Source: Dryococelus australis (lineage: Eukaryota; Arthropoda; Insecta; Phasmatodea; Phasmatidae). From it: a stretch of DNA of 64,000 nt. How positions within the stretch are numbered: position 1 is the stretch's first letter; each line of letters begins with the position of its first letter. A program made the translations under genes and the position numbers. Location of the stretch: the NCBI GenBank assembly GCA_029891345.1, contig CM056993.1:106011300-106075299 (forward strand). The letters run 5' to 3'. Shown here in pieces: positions 32,940 through 44,544 of this stretch. Under the pieces are notes generated by a model that saw only the letters and a list, made by a program, of their open reading frames with translations, did not search any database and was not told where the DNA came from.

Positions 32940-35370
32940 TTGAATTAAAGCTGAGCATTTAAGTTATCTTATTGCTCAGAAAGAAGAAGTCGCAAGTACG
33001 TTATTTCATCAGGATTTCCAGCTAACAGCCAAAAATGAAATACGTAGGCTTGACAACGCATATTAGCTGTACTTTTTATAAATAAAAAATTCAATTAGGT
33101 CTATTAACTGAACTTATTCGTGGCATCATACAAAACGGACAATCCATAAAAATGTTTCTTTAAACATTTTTGTGTTAGAGAACTGTAAAATGCAACTACA
33201 GGTTTAAATATAAGTGTCTTGTATATAATGTAGTGAAGTAAAAGTAACGTTAATGCGTTGTTCCGCCTTTGAGGTAGGATCAACATGACTAGATAATAGA
33301 AGGCTGTGGTAACAAGAAATTGCTGCTAGAAAATCTAAAATTACAGGTTGGCCCTCGAGAATAGGTAGGGTGTGGCCTGAAGCAGTACTTTGCTGGGTTT
33401 GTAAGCACCTGAAATTTCACATAGGAAGAGATCACCTGGGATGCCAGACATTCCAGCACTGTCTACCTCCTTACAGCTCGTTACTCGATGCAGTGGCGGG
33501 AAATGCTTCGATTTCCCAGGAATGGTACTAACTGTCCATATGCTGTATAGGGTCCGGAAAGGAACTCTCATTCTCTGAGCCAGGAATGAAAGTCTACTTC
33601 GCATGTGTTACGATTCATCAGCGAGAAGCAGTGATGCGCCGGAAAGTTAGTTTGACGCATCTGAAGCCTGTACGGATTTCTCATTTTGTCAGAGTTCGAA
33701 GAATATTTTTTATATCGAAATGGAAAGTACCATCAAGTTCCTCCTAATAAGCCTGTTATTTTAGAAAATATCATTGCAATCAAATAAGATGTGTGTGAAT
33801 TAAGCCATGCTCCATAATTAACAGGACAAAAATTAAATTCCATATATTAAGTGGAAGCGACGACGAACATGTGGGAACATCAATACAGCCTCAAGCATAC
33901 AACATGAATGACTATGTGAACATGTAGATTCATATATGTAATATGTTTGGTTACCAGAATAATAAGAAGTTGTGTAGACAAGTACTTTTCATTGGTATAG
34001 TTACATATCATTGTAAATATGGGAGAAGGGTGTTTAGCGTTTATGATACAGTAAAATTTTTTTGTGTAGAACTTCACTAAGCTAGACTTTGAACAACAGA
34101 ATTATATTGAATGACCACAAAATCATTTCCTGTTGAGATCATATTTACATAAATAAGTTATTTTATAATATTGCATACGAGTAGTGTAAAATAACGAAAA
34201 CTGACTTCTAGAAATGTGATTTTGAAGTTAAGGCGATGGGAAGTTGGTTGAAACATTATTCGCTCTGAATGCTTTCACGTAAAATATATAGTAGGTAAAG
34301 AAAGGCTCCGGGATTGTTATGTAAAATTCCATGGAAATTAAAAATAAATTATCGTATAGTGACTCGAGGAGCAGGGATTAGAGATAGGAAGCAGATTCCA
34401 GGAGACTTGTTCCGTCATTCCACTTTGACAGCCGCCATTGTGAATGTCCTTGAGTTTTGTTAGATAGCCATGCATTTTGAATCAACAGCTGACTTCTGGG
34501 AGGCTATCGTCATGTTTTCAGTTCCGGGATTTTCTAGAATTTTAATATAACTTTTAATTATTGACTGATAATTTATCTACTTTAAAATTAATGAGTGCTG
34601 GTGGAATCTTATCTAAAGGTGTGCTAATGGCGTGGACATATATATTCGATATTAATTTGAAATTTTTACACATTTATAAATTTTTCATTCTTGTCTGATC
34701 GAGTAGGGTATCAAATTACTCATAATGTTAATGAATGATTCAGATATGCTACGAGTAAAAATTTCTTGCAACAGATAATTTTAAGATAAAAAAATACACA
34801 TTGAATAATAATTACCTAATTACTGCTCATATTACATAATGAAATGATCAGCTGAGAAGAATATCCCTTGTGAATGTTAGAATCTACCTTGGATCCCAGT
34901 CTTACAACGTGACAGACTGTTTCACGCACTTCAGTTTATTCAAATATTGAAGTATTTTAATAGTTTTCAATTCTTCAGTGTTTGAGGAGTCCCAAGTGAT
35001 TGGGTTACTTGTAAGGATTATTTTTCCAGTAAGTTCTGTTTGTATAAGAGAATATCAAATCAAAACTGACCAAGTAACTGTTTGTTGATTGACCATAAAA
35101 AATTCCACAAGGACCATGGTAAGCTCCTTAGGTATAAAAACTGCCAACTCAGTGTTTATTCTTATCGGACGCGTTTTATACCAGCCTCTACTAATGGCAA
35201 TACATGTCTAAGTTATTAATAAGGTCATGAATTTTGTTATTTCTTTACTTAACATACTTCCAGCATGCACTGTATATAGCAGTCATTAACATGAATTGAA
35301 AAAGTAAAAAATGTATCGTATTTATAATAGTTTTATTTCAGCATTAAATAATTGCATGATTTGTTATGCC
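32940..35370. other. Gene-free AT-rich stretch
   Basis: About 2.4 kb, strongly AT-rich. A minus frame at 33,341-33,604 (87 codons) is the only one with protein-like composition, and I do not recognise it. No repeat family found. Confidence 0.45.
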
Positions 35371-35377
35371 ATAATTA

Positions 35378-35935
35378 TGATATTTTTACAAGACGCCTGA
35401 GGGGCGTATCTGAGTTCATGAGGGATGGAGGTCTTAATATAACTAAAAGAACTAAATTTCATTTTTAATTTATTCACATAGCTATTATTTACAGCATTAA
35501 ATTATTTATCTCAACTATTATTCTTTATTTCTCAGTGAGCGCTATATTTAATGCATATTTCAACTCTAGTTAACATCCTTCTTAACGTCTCTGTGTGGTT
35601 ATAGTCAGTTAATCCATACCATACTCATCATTAACACACGTTCAGTTTGTCTGTTACTCTCTTGCCATCATTTGTAGTGTCTTTCACTCACGCATCCAGT
35701 CCAATATACCAGCCTTCACTTCTCCGATGCTTGCAGTCGTAGATTTTCCTCACGCTGGTCACATCCGGCGTTACTCGTTGCTCTTCTTTCTAACTCGTTG
35801 TCTATCGCTTAACATCACAGAATCGCCCAGACTCTCGACTCTCATAAACTCCTGGCTCGGAGGCCCATTGCACTATTACATTATCTCTGTCCTTGATCTC
35901 GAAGGTTCAACACATCCCGAGTTACGCTGAGATAA
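35378..35935 (+). mobile_element. LTR-like block, third copy (partial fossil)
   Basis: Shares GAGGGATGGAGGTCTTAATA and the following AT-rich segment with the 13,032 and 17,369 copies, then a C-rich half (CACGCATCCAGTCCAATA and similar). Ends are poorly preserved. No adjacent coding region. Confidence 0.45.
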
Positions 35936-35939
35936 ACTA

Positions 35940-36660
35940 GGACAGTAGTGATGAACAGAACATTCGTTCAATGATAGCTCAAAGTAAAGACTCCCGACAC
36001 ACAAGTTCGGAAGCGGCAGGCACCCTGATATGCATAACAGGCTCGCTTCGCAAACATTCCTTTGTGGAAAGCCGCTGCGTCTACGGTTGCAACTTACAGC
36101 ACGCGCGTCCATAAATCATCCCTGCCTCGCATGCTTGCAGAGCAGCCCCCTGTAACAGCATTAATACCAATGATGCGACTGAAAGTAAAACATAACACAA
36201 AGAAAAAGTAACATGACCAAAGTCTCTGGAAAGTAACTTAATTCCACTCAGGCCCACCAAGAAAAATTCAGGGCCCCTAAACAACGCATTCTGTTGGCCC
36301 CCTCCCCATCCTCTCTCCCAAAATCGACCATTTACAACATCATAAATAGTCATCAATGCAAAAAAGTTTAATATATTTTGAGTGTCGACATTATATTTCC
36401 GACTCCCCCCACCCCCCGGGGACCCGGGCAACTGAACATTGCACCCCCTTGCCACCCTCTCTTGGCGGGCGTGGTTCCACTACCAAGAGCAGCTGGAAAT
36501 GTTCAAACGAAATAGACAAGGTAATAAAAGTGTTTAAATGATTTTACTATTTAGTTTATTTAAATATTTAACTGTGCCATAAAAACACGAGGGAGGAGAG
36601 GGGACGTCCATTTATAAACACCAATTATTTGCCTACTGATAAGTGTAGCTACGACATACA
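35940..36660. other. Gene-free stretch with C-rich runs
   Basis: Contains C-rich low-complexity patches around 36,296-36,310 and 36,405-36,425. Frames there are artefacts of composition. Confidence 0.45.
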
Positions 36661-36667
36661 TTTCACA

Positions 36668-36920
36668 GGGGGCCACGGTGGTGCTGTGGTTCGACTACTT
36701 GCCTCCCATCATGGGGAACCGGGTTCGATTTCCGACGGGGTCGTCCCGTATTTTCACATATGGGATTCGCGCTGGACGATACCGCTGATCGGCGTGTTTT
36801 CTCGGGGATCTACCGATTCCCCCACCCTTGCATTCCGGCGCTGCTCCATACTCTCCTCGTTTCACCTTCATCGGCTCTCAAGACCCCGATTCTTAAGAGC
36901 CACCAAAATCTCTACACATG
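36668..36920 (+). mobile_element. tRNA-derived SINE (type 1), copy 5
   Basis: GGGGGCCACGGTGGTGCTGT head, ACCGGGTTCGATTTCCGA (B box), then TTTTCTCGGGGATCTACCG and CATTCCGGCGCTGCTCCATA. Nearly full length. Confidence 0.92.
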
Positions 36921-36969
36921 TAATTCATGAGGTCACATTGCTTTACAGATAGTTTTGGACTACGTGTTT

Positions 36970-37208
36970 TATAGACTGTACACGGTAAAGTGCGCACTTT
37001 TAAGGCCCTACTTACTTATTTATTTCATCCATTTTTTATCCTTTAACTACCATTTTGAATAGATATTCCAATGTAAGCAATAAACACAGTGTGTATATTC
37101 CACCGCACTCGGAAGTTAACGACTAGGCCTAAAATAAAATGTATTTATTTACTGTTATTCCAAACGACAGGGCTTTCAAAAGTGCTGACATTACCGTGAA
37201 TAGCCTAT
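36970..37208 (+). mobile_element. MITE subfamily B copy
   Basis: TATAGACTGTACACGGTAAA left, ATTACCGTGAATAGCCTATA right, all B landmarks. A good reference copy of B. Confidence 0.9.
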
Positions 37209-37209
37209 A

Positions 37210-38420
37210 GTTAGAAATATGTTGCTTTGCACTGACTCGGAAACGTGCTGGCCTTCTTTAGTTTTCAAATTGCGATGGGAGGTAATAGTATATAGTTTTA
37301 AACGTTGCTTTTCACAATACAGTTATAACTTGTAAAACTTAAAACTTTACTGAATTAATTGGAACTAAGACCTATTAAATTTTTCTAATAACTTGACTGA
37401 ACAATATAGTGTAAAAAAAAATTATTGTGAACTTCTGAATCTGTAATGGTAGTTTTTAACCTGTACACTGTATGGAAATAATACCACATGTCAGACTGCA
37501 AATATAGGAATGTTGAGCATCGTTACTATTTAAGGTTTGGGGACTTCCCTACGCAGTTGACTGTTTCGTGAGCGAATGTAGGAACGGTGACATGGAGGTA
37601 CGAGAGAATAGTTTACCATTCGCACTTTCTAACTATTCGTATACATTGATATAGTAATTTTAGGAACAATTTTTTAGAGTGTACGTTCCGCTTGTTCGAA
37701 GAGTGTTGGTCACGGCCATGGATATAAACAATGCGGCAGAAAGAAGAACTCCCAGTTTTTCATTTGTAAGAGGTTAAGAAAACCGCGTGATCATCGTGTG
37801 CATTCACAGAGCGCATGCAGTAGCACAAATCGGTATCACTGGAGCTGCAAAACAAAAACGAGAGTTGGGAGAGCACGATTTCGGTGAGCCATGGTTTGTT
37901 AAAGTGCTCATTCTGTGCTGGGGAAAATTGTGTTCGCCATTGCTTTAGAAAAAATTTTCAACGAAAGAGCATTAAGAGACGGAATAAAAAGTTCGTAGCA
38001 AGAAAGTAGGGCTTCAGATTGAAACATGTTCATTTCATGGACGTGCTTCGTGTTTTTGTCTGTTCATTCACCCGCAATTTTATACGCCCCAGAAAGCGAC
38101 ATTTTATTCAGGAGAGTACAGTTTTTTTGCTATCAAAATGGCGCATTTTTGTAAAAGGATAATTTTATGGAAAGCACTGAATAAAAAATTAGTCAAAGAC
38201 GTACGAGCATTTTGTTCTGATTTTGGCCTTTGCCGCAAACCCAACGTTAATGACAAACTGGTTTGGGGAAGTCGTAGCTCTAACAGACGAGACTGGGTTA
38301 ACTCTAACGTCTTTATATAAAACACAATTAAATAACAGTTATTACAACACTCTTCAATATTATGTGTTAAAGCGGGGTAGCCACTTATGATACTGTTAAC
38401 CAATTAAGCAGAAGCCCCGT
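37210..38420. other. Gene-free stretch
   Basis: AT-rich. A 60-codon plus frame at 38,138-38,320 starting with Met has no recognised relative. Confidence 0.4.
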
Positions 38421-38429
38421 TATTAATAA

Positions 38430-38770
38430 ATAGCTCAAGTGCCTGAAGCTATTGGAACGTTGTCGCCTCAGTCTTGATGGCCGAAGGCTGCTTGCAATCA
38501 CGTCTCAGTGGCGGCTGTCCTCAGTACACCCTTCCGTGGTCCTCTTGACCACCGCGGCCGCTGGCTGACTTCAGGCTCCGTTTCATGTCCTCTCCGGCAT
38601 TTTATAGTCGGCGTCGTTTGTGAACTGGTATTCTGTTTTCCAAACGTCGCTCAGCTTGTGACTTCGCCCTGACTGCAGCGGTGTGTCACTTCTCGGGCGT
38701 AGGGTATCCGCTCTAGCCAGTGTTATGGGCATGGCTTGCCCGCACCATAGCAATTTATAATGTTACCACA
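38430..38770. other. GC-rich block with TATA-like motif
   Basis: About 340 bp richer in GC than its flanks (CACCGCGGCCGCTGGCTGAC near 38,550), with GGCATTTTATAGTCGGC near 38,599. The layout resembles the GC-rich half of the LTR-like blocks elsewhere, but I cannot align it to them. Confidence 0.3.
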
Positions 38771-39129
38771 TAAGCCAGCGTTATAAGATTAGCCGCAACA
38801 GAAAATTCTCAAAATGAACAATTGTTAATTATTTTAAAAGGGAACAATATCCAATACTATTCACAATATTTGCTAGCATTTTTGGTCCCTCAGTAACTAA
38901 GTGGATGTAGTCTAAAATTAGCCTACAAGTCGGTCCAAATGTAAATGTTCATGACATGCCCAATTTTCGATTTTCGTTTCCGGAGAAATTTTAGATTTAA
39001 ACAAGCATTTGTTACGCAACTTACTCTCTTCCATGTGTGCAGATTTATGTCCCTGTCGCCATAAACCGGCACGGGACCATCTATTCCACAGAATATTTTA
39101 TTTTACTTTTATTGGCATTTATTTGTGAC

Positions 39130-39285
39130 AGATTTGCAAGTTCGGTGACAGTTTGTAAGAAAGGGTGGCTAAGCAAGACTACCACAAATTTATATCCATG
39201 CCCTACCGGGACTCGAACCTGGAACGCCTCGCGAAATAAGCCAGCATGCGACCAACTGCACCGCGGAGTTCAGTACTGAGATGTA
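39130..39285 (-). mobile_element. tRNA-derived SINE (type 2), second copy
   Basis: On the minus strand: CCGCGGTGCAGTTGG (A box region), then CAGGTTCGAGTCCCGGTAGG (B box), then CATGGATA as in the 843-1012 copy (GGCATGGG). The body is diverged and its end unclear. Confidence 0.65.
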
Positions 39286-39289
39286 CGTA

Positions 39290-40105
39290 GGAAAAAAAAC
39301 ACAACCTCTAATTGACTGGTTTGCAGGTCGCACGGATAAAAACCTGACAAAATGTCATGGCACATCTTGATATAATGGACTCTCTTTAAGCTTTAAACAA
39401 GGCGTGGTTTCAAAGCCCAGAAACTCAAGGGCCCGGTTTTCACGTGCGGGAAACGAGGTGGACGTTGCTGAGTGTTGGTCATTTTTCTTGGGTTCTTTTC
39501 CCCGCTAGTGCTTCTGTGAAATTCTCAGTTTTTTATTTGGAAGTCATAATTGGGGGGGGGGGGGGAAGGTTAATCTTAAAATATGGCTCTACCGACTTTG
39601 TGGGCAACTATTTATCTTCCACAACATCCTTGCGCTGCCACAAAATATTAGTTCTTGCATTTTTGCCGAGTCGAAAATACCTCAACAGAAATACATCACA
39701 CTGGTAAAATATTTGTACACAGACTTAGTAAAAATAGTCATATTGCCTTGCCCTTCCTCGGTTTCAATATTGGCTTCCATAAAATTGTAGGATACGATTA
39801 CCGTTCGCAGCGGTGTGTAATATCAGCGGAGATACTATCAGATAGGTACAGATAAACGTAGGTAGTGTGAATGATAAAAATGCAAAGATTATTACTGCCA
39901 TTAATTCACAAATTAATTTAATATCACGAAGTTCTACTTACAAGTAACGTCGTCCTAGTTCAGTTTCCTTACAGAATAAAGAGTAGTAATGGCGTAAAGT
40001 CCCTTCCGAAGTCTCTTCCTTTGACTGTATGGTCGTACACAAGACTTCTCCTTCGGCCCTTCTCAGAAACGGCACATCCACCACGTGTCTCTGTGTTTGT
40101 TATGT
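39290..40105. other. Gene-free stretch with poly-G
   Basis: Includes a run of about 14 G near 39,552-39,565. Nothing else recognised. Confidence 0.5.
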
Positions 40106-40109
40106 ATTG

Positions 40110-40347
40110 TATAGGTTGTTCGAGGTAAAGTGAGCACTTCTGAAGTCCTAGTTACTTTTTCCTTTCCGCCATTATTTATCCTCTAGCCGTCTTTTCAAAT
40201 AAATATTGCCATGTAAGTAATAAACACAGAAAATATATTCCACCGCACTCGGAAGTTAACGTCTAAGACTATAATCAAATGTATTTATTGACTTAATCCA
40301 AATGAGAGGGCTTTCAAAAGTGCTCACTTTGCCGTGAATAGCCTATA
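40110..40347 (+). mobile_element. MITE subfamily B copy
   Basis: TATAGGTTGTTCGAGGTAAA left, TTTGCCGTGAATAGCCTATA right, all B landmarks. Confidence 0.9.
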
Positions 40348-40397
40348 AACCATAATATGCACTTGGCGCTCTCTTGGCAGTGCCTTGTGCACACAGT

Positions 40398-40766
40398 CTA
40401 AAGGCCGTTCACGATAAAGTGAACACTTTAGAAATGAATCTTAGAAAAAAGTCCCTTCACGTGCATGCATATATTTTAATGGTTGCACTGAATGACAATC
40501 GCCCAGTAAAGTTGGTAACGATGGATGTATAACAGTTCCATATCTTTAGTCGAATAAAAAGTGCTAGGTAACCATTTGTGATGACATAAACTCTTTATTT
40601 CCCTTCCTGATTTTTTTAAATGCATTGCAGTGTAAAAATGAGAAGATTTGTTACATGTTTCCTTTTCTAATAATGTCACAGTTTTACTTGCCCGACGCAC
40701 TAATAAAGTGATGAGGCCCATGGCAATGTTAATCTTACATAGGGCGGAGGAATACACAAAGTGTAA
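40398..40766 (-). mobile_element. MITE subfamily A copy, one end lost to the next copy
   Basis: Reverse A element starting TAAAGGCCGTTCACGATAAA. It stops at GGAATACACAAAGTGTA, lacking the last ~50 bp, where the next A copy begins in the same orientation. Confidence 0.85.
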
Positions 40767-41184
40767 GGGCTGTTCATGATAAAATGAGCTCTTTTGAAAT
40801 CAACCTTAGAAAAAAGTCACTTTCCCTGCGCCCTGCATATATTTAACGGGCGTATTGAGTGACGTGTGCCCAGTAAAGTTGGTAACGCTGGAGGGAAAGT
40901 AGTTCGAAAACGTCAAATAAAAAGTGTTAGGTAACCATATATAATGACATTAATTTTTTTTTTCGCTTTCTGTTTTGTTTCTAATGCGCCGAAGTGTAAA
41001 AATGTGAGGAAGTGTGCAATTTTCTTTTTCTAATAATTTCACAGTTTCACTTACGACGTATGAATAAAGTGATGCAGCCCATCGCAACGTTAATTTTACA
41101 TAAGGTAGAAGAATACGTTAAGTGCATACAAGTAGATCTTAAAAATGGCTTTCAAAAGTACTAATTTTACCGTGAACCACCAAT
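40767..41184 (-). mobile_element. MITE subfamily A copy, joined to the previous one
   Basis: AGGGCTGTTCATGATAAAAT left, AATTTTACCGTGAACCACC right. It probably inserted into the TA near the end of its neighbour, whose last part was then lost. Confidence 0.85.
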
Positions 41185-41239
41185 GAGGGCGTGGACCATC
41201 GTCACCCTGGCCTAAGTACCTTTCATCAGAAGACACTAA

Positions 41240-41472
41240 GGGGCTGCAGTGGTGTAGCCGTCAAACCCTAGGCGAATCGGGTTCGATTCCTGGCGGGATC
41301 GCTCCCAGATTTTCACACGTGGCAATGCTCCTTATCGGCGGGTTTTCTCGATGATCTCCTGCTTCCCCCCGCCTTTGCGTTCCGGCGCTGCTCCATACTC
41401 ACCTTACTTCACCCACATCGTCTGTCACCACCTCGATGATAAGAGCCGCCCAAATCTCTCCACACTCAGAGG
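41240..41472 (+). mobile_element. tRNA-derived SINE (type 1), copy 6
   Basis: GGGGCTGCAGTGGTGTAGCC head with a shortened A-to-B spacing, ATCGGGTTCGATTCCTGG (B box), body with TTCCGGCGCTGCTCCATACT and the usual end. Confidence 0.88.
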
Positions 41473-41502
41473 ACACCATTTTTGCTCTACGCTGTCTGTT
41501 TT

Positions 41503-42230
41503 AGTCTGTTCTAGGTGGAAAAATCGCCTCATGTATGAACACCTTTGTTGTTCCTTAAATACTATCATGTATCACAAGGTGTTATACTTATGTTAATATA
41601 AAAATACCTTATTTTATTAAATCGAAATTTTATTTATATTTATAATATTTAATTCATTATTAATATTAAAACAACACTGAGAAAGTTGATGTGTTGGTAT
41701 AGGCTGTTAACTGTCAAATGAGCACTTTTAAAAGCACTGCTTAAGATCTTTTTGTAGACAGGTTGTGTATTCTTCCGCCTTACTTAAAATTAACATTGCA
41801 ACGGGCCACATCACTTTATTCATGCGTCGGCCAAGTGAAACTGTGAAATTATTAAGAAAGTAAATACTTTACGAATCTGCTTATTTTTACACTTAGGTGT
41901 CTTAAAAAACCAGAAATCGTTACCAACTTCACTAAGCGAATGTCACTCAGTGCGCCCGTTAAAATATATACAGGCAGGAACAGTGACTTTTTTCTAACGT
42001 TCATTTCTAAAGTGCTCACTTTATCGGGAACAGTCTATAATGCCTACTAAGAAATAGTTATTATGTAGAATATTATTACACTGAGTGCGCACGAATGCGA
42101 TGCGTTGCCCTTTAGGTATAATTTTCCAGACATGGTTAAGCTTTGTTTGCACGAGGCGGAGGAATATCCTGGAAGCATAATTTTAGCAGGGCTTCAGAAT
42201 AGTTGGAAGTAACAGTGAATGGACTATATA
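41503..42230 (+). mobile_element. MITE subfamily D copy, interrupted by MITE A
   Basis: Left half 41,503-41,697 (TAGTCTGTTCTAGG, then GAGAAAGTTGATGTGTTGG). Right half 42,040-42,230 (ATGCCTACTAAGAAATAG, GAGGCGGAGGAATATCC, AAGTAACAGTGAATGGACTA). The join matches the uninterrupted D copy at 20,653. Confidence 0.82.
41698..42039 (+). mobile_element. MITE subfamily A copy inside D
   Basis: TATAGGCTGTTAACTGTCAA left, TTTATCGGGAACAGTCTATA right. Shorter than usual because of an internal deletion after CAGAAATC. Flanked by TA; removing it leaves TTGGTAATGCC against TTGGTAGCGCC in the other D copy. Confidence 0.9.
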
Positions 42231-42310
42231 TAGCATCGTGTTCTACGCACAGTTCAGGGGCGTAAACATTGGCGACCTGGCCTTGCACGAGCCTCTTCGA
42301 CACTGCTCGC

Positions 42311-42908
42311 TGTGTCTGAATTCACCTGAAGTACATACTTGTGCGTACCTGTCCCCGGATGTGACATCATAAGTGCTGTCCGAATTGTAAGTGAAGTACA
42401 CAAGTACACGAAGATGTATGATTCTCGCGTAGTTGCGTTATATGTGCCGTCAATTTGAGAAGCAATTTGTTGTTTACAAATGATTTTGACGTAATCATTT
42501 TATTTCGGTATTAGTAGGGCAACATTACTATTTCGTAGCACAGTATTTTAAACACAGTTAATATTAATCCCCAGGTGGACCTCAAAAACAGTCTAAACAA
42601 TAATTTTTAACTTAGCCTATGTTCATAATATACAAAAGGTAAGGTACAGCAAGCAATTTAAATTTTATACTCACGTGCAATCAGCAAGAAAAAATGTCAC
42701 GTAAGTAAAATTCAAATCTTATTTAATCCTTGATTTAACACTGTTACTTTCAAATGTTTACTATCAAGTTCTTCTCGGGAATACACAGTCACTAAAAGTG
42801 ATTAACTGGCTATCAGTTGTCGCCGAAGCCAGCAAGACTGCCTGTACGAATTCAAGGGCAACAAAGTATGCAAGTACACCAGTATATACGTGGATTCGGA
42901 CACGACTT
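42311..42908. mobile_element. Candidate ~600 bp MITE with GTGTCYGAAT ends
   Basis: Left TGTGTCTGAATTCACCTGAA and the reverse complement of the right end (CGTGTCCGAATCCACGTATA) form an imperfect inverted repeat that continues inward with GTACATACTTG / GTGTACTTGCATAC. Interior AT-rich and non-coding. A PIF/Harbinger origin is possible but unproven. Confidence 0.5.
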
Positions 42909-42993
42909 ACACACACTTTCTGATCAACTACAATGCCTTGACGCCCGACTTACTTCCTCCAATCTTTATCATTACTCACAAAATAGCAAGTAA

Positions 42994-43211
42994 TCTGGGC
43001 GGCTCTTAACATCGAGATGTGAGATGAATATGGAGCAGCGCTGGATTGCAAAGGCGGGAAAACTTTAGATGCTAGAGATAAACCGCCGACAAGCGCCATC
43101 GTCCGGGCGCGATTCCCACGTGCGAAAATCCTGGAGCGACCCCGTCGGGAATCGAACCCTCTTCGACCAGGCGGGATCCGAGTAGTCTAGTCACTACACC
43201 ACCGCGGCCCC
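42994..43211 (-). mobile_element. tRNA-derived SINE (type 1), copy 7
   Basis: Reverse orientation, with CTGGGCGGCTCTTAACATCG at its 3' end, GGGAATCGAACCCTCTTCG (B box complement) and CACCGCGGCCCC at its 5' end. Confidence 0.9.
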
Positions 43212-43214
43212 AAC

Positions 43215-44285
43215 TGCTCACAGAATATAATAAATTAAATTTTACATACGAATTACATTAGAGTTATATGTTAAAGTATTTCAAAATGTAGGTAAGACTA
43301 CTGTCCTCTCTTAAGGAACCTGTCACCGGGTGTTTATTACCTCTGCCTGTGAACACATTCTTCATGAGAAAAATGTTACCAACCCGATTTTCGAATCGGT
43401 GTTCACAACAGTGTTGGGTAAGTTACCTTTTGAAAATTGACGTAAGTTAAGTTACTATTGAAATGAAAGTAACTTTAGCCACTTTTCGTTACTTTCAGAT
43501 AAAATGTAATAGGGCATTAATTTAAAAATAGCTTAATTGAACTCCGTTACTCAGTGAGTGATTTTTTATAGGTGTAGCTCTCCTTCAGCTCGGAAGTCTG
43601 TTGAGAGTAAAAAAGTGATAAATCATACAATATTTGTTAAAGTAGTTGTAATACCATTATTATAAGAGTAAAACTAACAGGCATACTATCAAGAAAAATG
43701 GAAACCTTATGACCAGTAAACTACTGAACTGGTATAAATGCAGTAATTTTCTTAAATAAGAATTATCCCTAACAATTCGTAGAATCAGTAACGTAGTAAG
43801 GTACAAGTTTTTTTTCCCACTAGAGGAATTACTTTTCAGTACTTTGATGTTATAGTTGTGACATTTTATAATTAATGAATTGTCCTATTATCATAAATCT
43901 AATACCCCATTACACAAAACTTATGCAGCCCTATATGTAATAAATGTTAAAATATTTTATTGAACAAACTGTGTGTTTAATAGTAAAGTTATTGAGTAGT
44001 AATAGAGTTGGTAGTATAAGAAGTGTAATAAATGTATTAATTAACATAATACAGAAAATTTAACTCTCAGTTTTAGTAATACACTTAACCAAATGGAAAT
44101 ATAAAATGGAAACACTGACACAAACTTTTTTTAAAGATTCCTATACCACAGTTCAAATAGTCACAAGAAAAATTGTATTTCAAAATTGAAATTACTTTTC
44201 AATAATTTATTATAACATTTTATTTTTTGCATTTCCTTAGAAACGCCAAAACACAAAACTTGCTATAGGTCTAGTACACCACTGG
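43215..44285. other. Gene-free AT-rich stretch
   Basis: Near 43,411-43,510 there is a GTAAGTTAC/AAGTAACTT-rich patch; the rest is AT-rich without recognised features. Confidence 0.5.
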
Positions 44286-44544
44286 TGCAGGCTGTTTACG
44301 GTAAACTGAGCACTTTAAAAACCCCTGCTTAAGACCTACTTGTATGCGAAAATTGTGTATTCTTCCACCATATATAATATGAACATTGCCATGGGTCTCA
44401 TCACTTTATTCATGCGTCGGTCAGGTGAAACTGTAAACACTTCAGAAAAGTTAATATACCTTGCAAATGTGCTAATTTATATTTTAAAAAAAAACCAGTA
44501 AGTAAAATAAATCATTTCAGTATTCACAAATATTTACTTAACAC

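Noticed and set aside
36081-36455. 124-codon minus-strand frame
   Set aside because: Lies across C-rich low-complexity patches and has no recognised motif.
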